Source: Paraburkholderia hayleyella
GTDB lineage: Bacteria > Pseudomonadota > Gammaproteobacteria > Burkholderiales > Burkholderiaceae
Length of the DNA: 64,000 nucleotides
Assembly: GCF_009455685.1 (NCBI RefSeq)
Contig: NZ_QPES01000001.1
Span: 1,488,001-1,552,000 of the forward strand
Direction: 5' to 3'
The first letter of the stretch is position 1; every line of letters begins with the position of its first letter. Positions 46,594 through 54,452 of this stretch are shown piece by piece. The position numbers were made by a program, and so were the translations under genes. The notes below the pieces were generated by a model. The model did no database searches and was not told where the DNA came from. It worked only from the letters and a program-made list of their open reading frames with translations.

Positions 46594-47877
46594 TTACGAA
46601 CCCAGCGCAGATGTCGTTGGCGCCGCCGACGGTGCCTGGTTGGGGGCGATTTGCATCGTGCTGCTGTAGCTCATGGCGATCTGCTGCGCCAAGGTATCAG
46701 CCACATTGACCGGGTTGCCGCGGCTGGAGGTGTCGCCATTGCACAGCACGATCACGCTGTAGCCCGCATCGAGAAAGCGGTAGTACGCCGCACTAAAACC
46801 CACGGCATGGCCGGACTGGCATTCGACCCGGCCACCGCCTGCCGCCGTGGTCAAGATCCAGCCCAAGCCCACCGGAATCGGCACGCCATTGTTCAGCGTG
46901 TAGGGCGTGGCCATCTGCGCTTGCAGGCCGCTATTGACAACGCTCTGGGCCAGCAGCGCCTGCTCCCACTGGATCAGGTCATTGATCGTCGATTTCAGCA
47001 GCACCGAACCTACCGGATAGAGCGCTGGCGTAGCCACAGCCCACTGGCCCGATGGCGTCTGCACATAACCCGTGGCCCGTGCGGGATCGGCGGCCGGGTT
47101 CGGATCCTGATAGTCGATCGAGGTATTGCTCATTCCCGCCGGGTTGCTGAGCAAGGTCGTGACGATGTCGATATAAGCCGGAGCGAACGGTTGTTGCGTC
47201 GCGGGATTGATCGCGGCGTTCGCCGGGAAATTGATCAAGCCGCTGGTTTGCGCGCTAGCCGCGATCTGCCGCAGGACTTGCGCCAGCATGCCGTAGCCCA
47301 GCGTGCTGTAGAAATAGGCATCGCCGGGGTTGCCGCTCAGCACCACGCCGCTGGTGTAGGACGTCATCGCCAGATGTGGGTCGCCCTGGTCTTGCTGGGC
47401 GCTGCCCAGCTGGGTGGCGACAGGCTGGGCCGGCAGGCCCGCCGTATGGGTGAGCAGATGGCGCAGCGTGATCTTGTTCCAGCGCGGATCGGTGGGCAGG
47501 CTAGGGTAGTACTGGCTCAGCAGGTTATCGAAGCTGGCAAGGCCACGTTGCACGAACACCGCCAGCGTGGCCGCGGTGAACTGCTGCGTCAGGGACGCAA
47601 TCATGTAATGGTTCGAGAGCGTGGCGACAGACGCGTTAGCGATATTGGCGTAGCCATACGCAGCTTGCTTGAGTACCTGACCCGAGCCTTGCAGCACCGC
47701 GACCACGACGGAGGGCGAGGGGCGGCCCCACGATTGCATCAGGTTGGCGACGAGCTGGTCGATCGCATCAGGCGCGACAGGGGGCGAACTGCCATCGCTG
47801 CCACCGCCACCGCATGCCGCGAGTGCTGAAAGCCCTGCGAGCGCCATGAAGGTGCGCCTGCTCATGCTCATGCTCAT
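46594..47877 (-). CDS. beta-lactamase-fold hydrolase paralog with degenerate active site (copy 2)
   Basis: 427 aa from the ATG at 47877 (AGGAG ribosome site 8 nt upstream). The N-terminus MSMSMSRRTFMALAGLSALAAC is a twin-Arg-like signal with a lipobox (Cys22), so it is probably a lipoprotein. The family fold is clear, but the catalytic motifs are changed. Ser-x-x-Lys is Ser95-Leu-Thr-Gln98 (IASLTQQFTAA), Tyr-Ser-Asn is Tyr-Ser-Thr (YFYSTLGYGML), and His-Asp-Gly is replaced around QSGHAVGFSAAYY. Copies 1 and 3 keep all three. This looks like a pseudoenzyme, perhaps a binding or regulatory protein. A hrp-box-like promoter lies 49 nt upstream, divergent from copy 3. Confidence 0.8.
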   Translation of the reverse strand: MSMSMSRRTFMALAGLSALAACGGGGSDGSSPPVAPDAIDQLVANLMQSWGRPSPSVVVAVLQGSGQVLKQAAYGYANIANASVATLSNHYMIASLTQQFTAATLAVFVQRGLASFDNLLSQYYPSLPTDPRWNKITLRHLLTHTAGLPAQPVATQLGSAQQDQGDPHLAMTSYTSGVVLSGNPGDAYFYSTLGYGMLAQVLRQIAASAQTSGLINFPANAAINPATQQPFAPAYIDIVTTLLSNPAGMSNTSIDYQDPNPAADPARATGYVQTPSGQWAVATPALYPVGSVLLKSTINDLIQWEQALLAQSVVNSGLQAQMATPYTLNNGVPIPVGLGWILTTAAGGGRVECQSGHAVGFSAAYYRFLDAGYSVIVLCNGDTSSRGNPVNVADTLAQQIAMSYSSTMQIAPNQAPSAAPTTSALGS

Positions 47878-47925
47878 GACCGAATCTCCTTTAAGCCCGA
47901 TGGGGTGATGCATTCCGCTTGTTAA

Positions 47926-47951
47926 GTAACAGCCCGATTTGGTCTGGTTCC
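47926..47951 (-). promoter_or_regulatory. hrp-box-like ECF promoter for hydrolase copy 2
   Basis: Minus strand: GGAACC (47951-47946), 15-nt spacer, GTTAC (47930-47926) followed by TTA. It is the only copy with 15 rather than 14 nt. Leader to the ATG at 47877 would be about 40 nt. Confidence 0.72.
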
Positions 47952-48077
47952 ATTGCAGCCCGGTTTTTTTATCTCATGCGCGAGAAGCGACGCCTCGAAT
48001 GGGACGTGAGCCGGGGAGCGGACAGAAGAGAAAAACCAGGGCGAACCGATGCCTCGCGCCGTTTTTTCGCGCGGCGT

Positions 48078-48102
48078 GGAACGAAATTTTCCATTTTGTT
48101 AC
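48078..48102 (+). promoter_or_regulatory. hrp-box-like ECF promoter for hydrolase copy 3
   Basis: Plus strand: GGAACG (48078-48083), 14-nt spacer, GTTAC (48098-48102) followed by TGA. It points at the hydrolase gene starting at 48298, with a leader of about 185 nt. Confidence 0.72.
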
Positions 48103-48297
48103 TGAGAGCCAGCGTGCGATGCAAGACGCATCGGAACGCATGTGCTTACGTGTGCTTACGTGTGTGTATGCGGTGACGGGGGCCCATGAGCTCGAGTGTT
48201 CACCGCCGCACAAGGAGCAGGAACGGTAAAGGTTCACGGGGATTCACGCAGATTCGCGGACATCGTTCATCCGTCATCAGATAAAAAAGGCATCGCC

Positions 48298-49611
48298 ATG
48301 ACCAGACAGTTCGTTAGCCGTCGCAACTTCATCGCGCTCGCGGGCGCTTCCGCACTGGCTGCGTGTGGCGGCACGAATGTCGATGGGCTAGGATTGACGC
48401 CCACGCCGGGGCCCACCCCGGCGCCTGCGCCGACCCCCACACCTACACCCACCCCGACGCCGACGCCGACTCCCACTCCCACACCTACGCCCACGCCCAC
48501 GCCGCTCCCCGCGCCCACGGTGCAGTCGCTGAAAGTGGATGCCTACGTGACGAAAATGCTGCGGCAATGGAACATCCCTTCAGCCCAGGTCGCGGTGCTG
48601 AAAAATGGCGTGTTGCTGCAACAGTCCACATATGGCTTGCGCTCGCGCGATCCCGACGTGGTTGCGGATTTTTCGACGACGTATCTGCTGGATTCGATCA
48701 CCAAGCAGTTCACGGCGTCGGCGATCATGGTGCTGCAACAAAACGGCCTGCTCTCGGTAGCGCAGCCGCTCTCCGATTTTTTCCGTGCCTTGCCCTCGGA
48801 CCCGAACTGGAAGAACGTCACGCTGTCGCGCCTGCTCACGCATACCGCCGGGCTGGCGCACGACCAGCGCTATCCGCCCGGACCGCCGGAAACCGCCGAG
48901 CAAAACACGGGCGACGCCAACGTGTTGATCAACACCCTGACCCAGGTCGATTTCGTCAGCACGCCAGGTTCCGCTTACCAGTACAGCAACGCGGGTTATG
49001 GCTTGCTGGCGATGGTGTTGCGCGTGGCCGCGGCAGCCGCGCCCGCGGGGATGTTTCCGCCCAATCCCAAGGGCTTTCAGCCGTCGTATGGCGACATCAT
49101 CCATACGCTCCTGACCAGCAAGGCGGGCATGACGGGCACCTCGGTTGATTTCCAGACCACCGGGGCCCAGCGCGATCCGAACCTGGCGAGCGGCTATCAA
49201 TGGAATGGCTCGGCATGGGTGCCCGCCACGCCTGCGGCCTATCCGATCGGCGCGACGTTTCTGAAGACCTTGCTCTCCGACATGATCTTGTGGGAGCGGG
49301 CGCTGCTGGGCAATGACGTGCTGACGAACGCGAGCAAATCGCAGATGTGGTGGCCCGCGCCGTTATCGAATGGCTTGACTTCGCCGTATGGCTTCGGCTG
49401 GAGCCTGGGGCAGACCGCCAATGGGCTGCCCGCGATCTGGCATGACGGCATCGCGCTGGGGTTTAATTCGGCGTTCTACCGTTTTCCGGATTCGGGTTAT
49501 GCGGTGATCGTGCTGTGCAACGCCGAAGGCTGGCTGAACGGGAACGATACGATGGCCGATCAGCTCGCGGAAAATACGGCGGTGATTTACGACCCGAGCC
49601 TCGCGTTTTAA
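48298..49611 (+). CDS. beta-lactamase-fold serine hydrolase lipoprotein with Pro-Thr linker (copy 3)
   Basis: 437 aa from the ATG at 48298. MTRQFVSRRNFIALAGASAL followed by AACGG gives a twin-Arg-like signal with lipobox Cys23, almost the same as copy 2. Residues ~35-75 are a Pro-Thr repeat linker like the one in VgrG. The catalytic domain has intact Ser-Ile-Thr-Lys (LDSITKQFTAS), Tyr-Ser-Asn (YQYSNAGYGLL) and His-Asp-Gly (IWHDGIALGFNS). It is likely held at the membrane by a lipid with the enzyme on a flexible stalk. Substrate unknown (esterase or peptidase-like). The promoter motif at 48078 suggests the same sigma control as the secretion systems. Confidence 0.83.
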   Translation: MTRQFVSRRNFIALAGASALAACGGTNVDGLGLTPTPGPTPAPAPTPTPTPTPTPTPTPTPTPTPTPTPLPAPTVQSLKVDAYVTKMLRQWNIPSAQVAVLKNGVLLQQSTYGLRSRDPDVVADFSTTYLLDSITKQFTASAIMVLQQNGLLSVAQPLSDFFRALPSDPNWKNVTLSRLLTHTAGLAHDQRYPPGPPETAEQNTGDANVLINTLTQVDFVSTPGSAYQYSNAGYGLLAMVLRVAAAAAPAGMFPPNPKGFQPSYGDIIHTLLTSKAGMTGTSVDFQTTGAQRDPNLASGYQWNGSAWVPATPAAYPIGATFLKTLLSDMILWERALLGNDVLTNASKSQMWWPAPLSNGLTSPYGFGWSLGQTANGLPAIWHDGIALGFNSAFYRFPDSGYAVIVLCNAEGWLNGNDTMADQLAENTAVIYDPSLAF

Positions 49612-49790
49612 TGCGCTAACGCGCGCCTCCTGCCCGCCGCTCAAGCGCGAAAACACGTCTGCCTGCCGCCAGCGAAGCGGCGGCGCCGGCTTCGCTTGTC
49701 GCCAAAATGTGCCCCCTGTATAGTTTTCGGCTCCGTGTCCTGTTTTTTGTTTTCGACTCCGACCGCGACCGAACCCTGAAAGGATCACGC

Positions 49791-51365
49791 ATGAACGCTC
49801 CGGCAACCGCTTCGACAACCGCTTCGACAACCGCTTCGACAACTTCCTCCCGCCCGGTGGCACAGTCTGCCGCCGCTCTACTCGCCGAACTCGGCATCGC
49901 TCATCTGACCCAAACACCCGGCGGCGAGCCGGTGTATTCGCCCGTCGATGGGGCATGCCTCGGACACGTGAGTCTCGCCACCCCCGCGCAGGTCGAAGAC
50001 GCTGTCGCCGCCGCGCAGCAGGCTTTCGCCCTCTGGCGCGAGGTGCCCGCGCCGCGCCGTGGCGAGCTGGTGCGCTTGCTCGGCCAGCGCTTGCGCGAGC
50101 AGAAGCAGGCGCTAGGCAGCCTGATCTCGCTCGAAACCGGAAAGATTCTTCAGGAAGGCCTGGGCGAAGTGCAGGAGATGATCGACATCTGCGATTTCGC
50201 CGTTGGCCTGTCGCGTCAGCTTTATGGCCTGACCATCGTCTCCGAGCGCCCCGGCCATCGCATGGCCGAAACCTGGCACCCGCTGGGGGTGTGCGCGGTG
50301 ATTTCGGCGTTTAACTTTCCGGCGGCGGTGTGGTCATGGAATGCCGCGCTGGCGCTGGTGTGCGGCAATGCCGTGATCTGGAAGCCCTCGGAAAAAGCCA
50401 TGCTGACCGCGCTCGCGGTCGAGCAGATCCTGCGCGAAGCCCTCGACGTTTTTGGCGCTGCGCCAGCTGGGCTGACAGCCTTGCTCAACGGCGGCCGCGA
50501 CGTCGGCGCGCAACTGGTGGCCGAGCCGCGCGTGGCGCTGGTCAGCGCCACCGGCAGCACGGCGATGGGGCGCACGGTGGGGGTCGAGGTGGCGCGGCGC
50601 TTTGGCCGCTCGCTGCTGGAGCTGGGCGGCAATAACGCGGGCATCGTCACGCCAAGCGCCGATCCGGCCCTGGTGTTGCGCGGCGTGGTGTTTTCCGCTG
50701 TCGGGACCGCGGGGCAGCGCTGTACCTCGCTGCGCCGCTTGCTGGTTCATGAGCGCGTTTATGACGACACCGTGGCGCGCCTCAAGGAGGCCTATGCCCA
50801 GGTGCCGGTTGGCCATCCGCTGGAAGCGGGCACGCTGATGGGGCCGCTGATCGACGCGGCTTCGTTTGAGCGCATGCAGGCGGCGCTGGCGCAGGCGCGC
50901 GCCGAAGGCGGCACGGTCTTCGGCGGCGAGCGACTGATCTTGCCGGGGCTGGAAGGCGGCTATTACGTGCGTCCCGCGCTGGTCGAGATGCCCGCGCAAA
51001 CGGCGGTGGTGCTCACCGAGACTTTCGCGCCGATCCTGTATGTGCTGCGCTATCAGCAGTTCGATGCGGCGCTGGCGGCGAATAACGCAGCGGCGCATGG
51101 CTTGTCGTCGTGTGTTTTCACGCTCGATTTGCGCGAAGCGGAGCGCTTCATGTCGGCCTCGGGGAGTGATTGCGGCATCGCCAACGTCAATCTTGGGCCG
51201 AGCGGCGCGGAGATTGGCGGCGCGTTTGGCGGCGAGAAGGAAACCGGCGGCGGCCGCGAATCGGGCTCGGATGCGTGGAAGGCCTATATGCGCCGCGCGA
51301 CCAACACGATCAACTATTCGACGGCGCTACCGCTGGCTCAGGGGATCGACTTCAATCTGGGTTAG
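49791..51365 (+). CDS. aldehyde dehydrogenase, ALDH7/AmaB-like (piperideine-6-carboxylate type)
   Basis: 524 aa from the ATG at 49791 (AAGGA ribosome site). Family landmarks: ICAVISAFNFP-like VCAVISAFNFPAAVWSWNAA, WKPSEKAM, catalytic Glu in SLLELGGNNAGIV, and catalytic Cys in GTAGQRCTSLRRLLVH. The ALDH7 branch oxidises 2-aminoadipate semialdehyde in lysine/pipecolate breakdown, and the GQRCT and GPSGAEIGGAFGGEKETGGG segments suit it. The N-terminal ~20 residues are a Thr-Ala-Ser-Thr repeat coded by a tandem 12-bp unit. No obvious operon partner. Specificity is a family-level inference. Confidence 0.85.
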   Translation: MNAPATASTTASTTASTTSSRPVAQSAAALLAELGIAHLTQTPGGEPVYSPVDGACLGHVSLATPAQVEDAVAAAQQAFALWREVPAPRRGELVRLLGQRLREQKQALGSLISLETGKILQEGLGEVQEMIDICDFAVGLSRQLYGLTIVSERPGHRMAETWHPLGVCAVISAFNFPAAVWSWNAALALVCGNAVIWKPSEKAMLTALAVEQILREALDVFGAAPAGLTALLNGGRDVGAQLVAEPRVALVSATGSTAMGRTVGVEVARRFGRSLLELGGNNAGIVTPSADPALVLRGVVFSAVGTAGQRCTSLRRLLVHERVYDDTVARLKEAYAQVPVGHPLEAGTLMGPLIDAASFERMQAALAQARAEGGTVFGGERLILPGLEGGYYVRPALVEMPAQTAVVLTETFAPILYVLRYQQFDAALAANNAAAHGLSSCVFTLDLREAERFMSASGSDCGIANVNLGPSGAEIGGAFGGEKETGGGRESGSDAWKAYMRRATNTINYSTALPLAQGIDFNLG

Positions 51366-51452
51366 CCAGCAGGCCGTTCGCGGCGCTAGCCCGGGCCCGG
51401 GTTTAGCGCTTTGCGCTTTGTGGTTTGTGGTTTGTGGTTTGCGCGGGCGTTT

Positions 51453-51833
51453 TCAAGTCGTGCAGCGCGCGATATGGAAGCGCATTTCGGGCTCGGGCGG
51501 ATTGTCGGGGGCGTCGGCCGGATGCTCGACCTTGACGGTCGTGCGCGAGCCCGATGGCGTGAGCGTGACGCGATACGCCGGGTTCGACCGCTCGCCCACG
51601 GTGACTTCCGTCACGCTGCCGCGCTTGAGCGCGCGGGCTAGCGACAGGCGGCTCGTCAGGCACGCGGCAATCGCCGCCGGTGGGGTCGCTGAGCTGATAT
51701 ACATCATCGGGCGGGCCTGCCCATCGAGTGCCGCGCGGTGGGCATCCCCTGAGGCGCCGCACGCGCCGAGCGCCAGCAGCGCTGCGCAGGACAAGACCGA
51801 CAAGCGGAAAGAATGCAGAAGAGGGAATGTCAT
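51453..51833 (-). CDS. small lipoprotein, unknown function
   Basis: 126 aa from the ATG at 51833; longer readings of this frame have no support. MTFPLLHSFRLSVLSCAALL leads to the lipobox ALGAC-G (Cys ~25). The mature part is small and basic/polar (LTSRLSLARALKRGSVTEVT) with YRVTLTPSGSRTTVKVE strands and a final Cys. I do not recognise the family. The gene is GC-rich like the core genome and divergent from 51994. Confidence 0.65.
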   Translation of the reverse strand: MTFPLLHSFRLSVLSCAALLALGACGASGDAHRAALDGQARPMMYISSATPPAAIAACLTSRLSLARALKRGSVTEVTVGERSNPAYRVTLTPSGSRTTVKVEHPADAPDNPPEPEMRFHIARCTT

Positions 51834-51993
51834 GGCCGGAGGCTCGCTTGAGCGGACGATCGGGGCAACCAGGGGCATCGCGCTCAGGAGTATAGCGGCG
51901 CGTGGCTTGTCCGGCTGGCTGGCATGGATCGGGCGAAGGCCCCGCATTGGCCCGTGGCGGGTAGAATCCAGCGCCTGACTTAATCCCGAAACA

Positions 51994-52533
51994 ATGAATG
52001 CCCCCGCCATGACAACTGCTATCCCCGATCCCTCCCAGACTCCCGGCACAGAAACAGAAACAGAAGCGGCCACGGTCTTGCATGAACCCCGTTTATGGCG
52101 CGATGGAGGCTGGACGGCATACGTGATGAAAAACGAAGACGACGATGGCTGGGCTGTCGCCATGGTCCGGGATGGCGAGCCCGAACCTGCGCTGGTGGGC
52201 CCCTGGACGATGGGGCGGGACAAGAAAAACCCCAAGCCTCTGGATACCAGCGCGTTCAACACGCTGGTTAAAACCGCCTCCGAGGTGCGGCGGCGCCACG
52301 AACAGCAGTTACATGCGCTGCTGCATAAACGGGTGCGTGTGAATACCGAGACGCTGGGCGAGATCGTTGTGACGTTGCAGATCGTGCCCAATGACGATGA
52401 CCCCTATGCGCTGTTGAGTGCCATCGATGCCCTGGACGAGACGTTGGCGCAGATTCGCGTGACGCCGGGGTTCAAACTGAATCAGGCTAGTGCGGCGGCG
52501 TGGATCGAAAATGATTTTGCCCGCATGGATTAA
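51994..52533 (+). CDS. conserved hypothetical protein
   Basis: 179 aa (start 51994, or 52009 at MTTAIPDPSQ). Soluble, acidic, no signal or TM. The N-terminal half is beta-like (LWRDGGWTAYVMKNEDDDGW, VGPWTMGRDKKNPKPLD), and the C-terminal half is helical (SAFNTLVKTASEVRRRHEQQ). The GC-rich composition suggests a resident Burkholderia-type gene rather than part of the AT-rich set. Function unknown. Confidence 0.65.
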   Translation: MNAPAMTTAIPDPSQTPGTETETEAATVLHEPRLWRDGGWTAYVMKNEDDDGWAVAMVRDGEPEPALVGPWTMGRDKKNPKPLDTSAFNTLVKTASEVRRRHEQQLHALLHKRVRVNTETLGEIVVTLQIVPNDDDPYALLSAIDALDETLAQIRVTPGFKLNQASAAAWIENDFARMD

Positions 52534-52644
52534 CGCAAGCGCCGTGCCAAAGCCGGATGCGGCTTGCAAGCATCAGGCCTGAAGCGGGCGGCCATGGTTC
52601 TGTCAGGCGCGCGTTTCAGTATTTCAGGGTTTCAGGGCTGAAAT

Positions 52645-53115
52645 TTAAGTGCTCCTGGTTTTATGGGATGTCATGGCCGCCTTGGGCGGCACATGTTCAA
52701 GATAAGCTTCATTTTGGGCTTTACGCAGCGAGAAAATGAGCGCGGAAATTAGGGTCAGCGCGACCAGCGGAGAGAGGGCTCTAATAAAATCAAGAAAAAA
52801 CTGATTGGAAGAATGGGTTTTTATTTCGCTGGAACTTGTATCTGAGAAGGCGTGCTCGTCTTCGGTGGATTCCATGATTTTTTCGGGGCTTTCCAGGGAA
52901 ATAATGGTAAGGACAAGAAAAAATGTACTGGTAAAAGTCATCATGGTATGCAGAAACGCGCGGCTTCGATAAGCTTCGGCTAATGTCGCTTTTTTAATAA
53001 ACGATGAATGATATTGAGTCAGTGAGGTTTTTTCTGTTGCCGGGTTTTCTTGCTGATTTATTTCTAAATCAATAAAATTATTTTTGTGCGTTGGAAAACA
53101 AAATAATTTGAACAT
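52645..53115 (-). CDS. AT-rich TM-hairpin protein 3 (candidate T3SS effector)
   Basis: 156 aa, not recognised. A polar N-terminus (about 50 residues, MFKLFCFPTHKNNFIDLEIN) is followed by TM1 at about 54-74 (TMMTFTSTFFLVLTIISL), an acidic 35-residue loop (STEDEHAFSDTSSSEIKTHS), TM2 at about 108-130 (LVALTLISALIFSL), and a short basic C-tail. The loop has no cysteine. It has a perfect hrp-box-like promoter 131 nt upstream and a 7-bp stem-loop (53167-53183) in the leader. The topology suggests a hairpin with both ends on one side of a membrane. Confidence 0.68.
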   Translation of the reverse strand: MFKLFCFPTHKNNFIDLEINQQENPATEKTSLTQYHSSFIKKATLAEAYRSRAFLHTMMTFTSTFFLVLTIISLESPEKIMESTEDEHAFSDTSSSEIKTHSSNQFFLDFIRALSPLVALTLISALIFSLRKAQNEAYLEHVPPKAAMTSHKTRST

Positions 53116-53166
53116 GATTCAGATCCTTTGAGATAAATATAACTATCCATTCAGCGTATTGAAGGA

Positions 53167-53183
53167 GGCCCGCCATGCGGGCC
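53167..53183 (-). other. stem-loop in the 5' leader of TM-hairpin gene 3
   Basis: GGCCCGC-CAT-GCGGGCC, a perfect 7-bp GC stem in an otherwise AT-rich leader, between the promoter motif (53246) and the ATG (53115). No T-run follows on the minus strand, so attenuation or mRNA stability is more likely than termination. Confidence 0.5.
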
Positions 53184-53245
53184 GTGTGCATTTCATCTAT
53201 TGAATCAATCGATACCTGCCGCAGGCAATCACCGGCGACGGTTAT

Positions 53246-53270
53246 GTAACGCAGGGCATGCAATGGTTCC
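53246..53270 (-). promoter_or_regulatory. hrp-box-like ECF promoter for TM-hairpin gene 3
   Basis: Minus strand: GGAACC (53270-53265), 14 nt, GTTAC (53250-53246) followed by ATA. The -35 lies in a 16-bp palindrome GCAATGGTTCCATTGC (53260-53275). Confidence 0.78.
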
Positions 53271-53374
53271 ATTGCGGGTAGGCCAGTAAGACATAGGCTT
53301 GGCCGGAACTCTCTAGGCCAAAGTGCTCGGTTATCCGGGGGGAGGTCAGGGGGAGGTCACTACGTGATTGGACT

Positions 53375-54079
53375 CTAAATCGCCCCGCTACTCAAATCGG
53401 GGGAGACGTCAGAGACGTCGGAGACGTCGTCATAGTCATATTCTTCATCTCTCGATCGGCCGGGGATGTCGATGGGCGCGCTCTTCGGAGGAAAGTGGAA
53501 TTCAGGCTTGTCTGGTGCGAAGGCGTTTTCTGATGGTGAAATCGCGGCAGGCAGGGCGTCATGGTTCTTGCGCTGACTAAACAATCGGGTTAGGCCAAAA
53601 ATAATGCTGAAAAAGCCTAACGCCATGCAGAGAATAATCGGGACAAACGTTTTTTTACTGCAAGACGGTGAATCGTTATCTGAGTCGGGGAGCGGGCAGG
53701 ATCGAAGACACAGGCTGCCTGCCGTCAGTGCCGTAACACCTATCATGATTGGCGCGGTTTTTTTTAAAAATGAAACGGCTGAAATATTTTCTGCTACCGT
53801 ACATGGCTCGGATGGAGGGTAAATATCCTGCGGATCTGGGGAGTTAATATTCTGGAGATGGGTTTCTTCGACAAGGGAAAGGGTTTTTATCTCGAAGGAA
53901 ATATTTGTTTCGGTGGGTGGAAACGGCGGGGAAACGGTTTTTGGATCATTGCTTTGAATAACGATGGAATATGTTTTTGGTGGGGTTTGATTTAGGGGCG
54001 TTGTTTCACTGATTTTGGGTGAACTGGTCGGAGTCGGGCCGCGCAAAGGGGAATATTGGCCCGTGGCGAGGTTATACAT
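53375..54079 (-). CDS. AT-rich TM-hairpin protein 4, Pro-rich N-terminus (candidate T3SS effector)
   Basis: 234 aa, not recognised. The N-terminal ~105 residues are Pro/Thr/Ser-rich and probably disordered. TM1 is about 108-125 (TAPIMIGVTALTAGSLCL). A short loop holds Cys128 and Cys140 (RSCPLPDSDNDSPSCSKK). TM2 is about 145-166 (VPIILCMALGFFSIIFGL). The C-tail has Pro-rich stretches and an acidic Tyr-containing end (EEYDYDDVSDVSDVSPD). Pro-rich and Tyr/acid motifs are common in proteins acting on host signalling, but that is only suggestive. A hrp-box-like promoter (54198-54222) lies 119 nt upstream. Confidence 0.68.
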   Translation of the reverse strand: MYNLATGQYSPLRGPTPTSSPKISETTPLNQTPPKTYSIVIQSNDPKTVSPPFPPTETNISFEIKTLSLVEETHLQNINSPDPQDIYPPSEPCTVAENISAVSFLKKTAPIMIGVTALTAGSLCLRSCPLPDSDNDSPSCSKKTFVPIILCMALGFFSIIFGLTRLFSQRKNHDALPAAISPSENAFAPDKPEFHFPPKSAPIDIPGRSRDEEYDYDDVSDVSDVSPDLSSGAI

Positions 54080-54197
54080 AGGTCTCTCTCATGGAATTGA
54101 TTTTTATGTGAAACCCGGTTTGCCGCGTTCATGAAGTCATGAACACGTGCCCGGCCTGACTCGATCGGACATGACGTTCCGGTTGTGCATCTTCTTG

Positions 54198-54222
54198 GTG
54201 ACGCGCGATGCGTTCTGGTTCC
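54198..54222 (-). promoter_or_regulatory. hrp-box-like ECF promoter for TM-hairpin gene 4
   Basis: Minus strand: GGAACC (54222-54217), 14 nt, GTCAC (54202-54198) followed by CAA. The GTCAC variant is closest to the CCACNNA half of the HrpL box. Confidence 0.72.
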
Positions 54223-54452
54223 ATTTAAGGCGAACTTTGTCACAGGCCGCGCCAGCGTACGGCGGGCTGTCCGCGCTCTGTCAAAAAACTTTCATCTGCG
54301 CTTCGTAGAATGGCCCACGTGGCGCTGCTGGAGCGCGGAAGGCAACACACGACACACGATACGCAGCAGGTAACGGCACCCCGCACCCCGCGCAACAGCC
54401 GTCACGCTCCTTTCCCTTTTCCCTTTTCCCCCTTACCCAGGATTTCCGGAAC

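Larger units (their letters stand above)
47878..48297. other. 420-bp divergent regulatory region between hydrolase copies 2 and 3
   Basis: The region has no supported gene. It contains two outward-facing hrp-box-like promoters, one on each strand (47926-47951 minus, 48078-48102 plus). Between the plus promoter and the copy 3 start is a ~190-nt leader with short direct repeats (GTGCTTACGT twice at 48141-48160). Confidence 0.65.

Noticed and set aside
48133..48165. GGAACG followed by CTTAC upstream of hydrolase copy 3
   Set aside because: Spacing is 16 nt and the -10 is CTTAC; a far better copy lies at 48078-48102.
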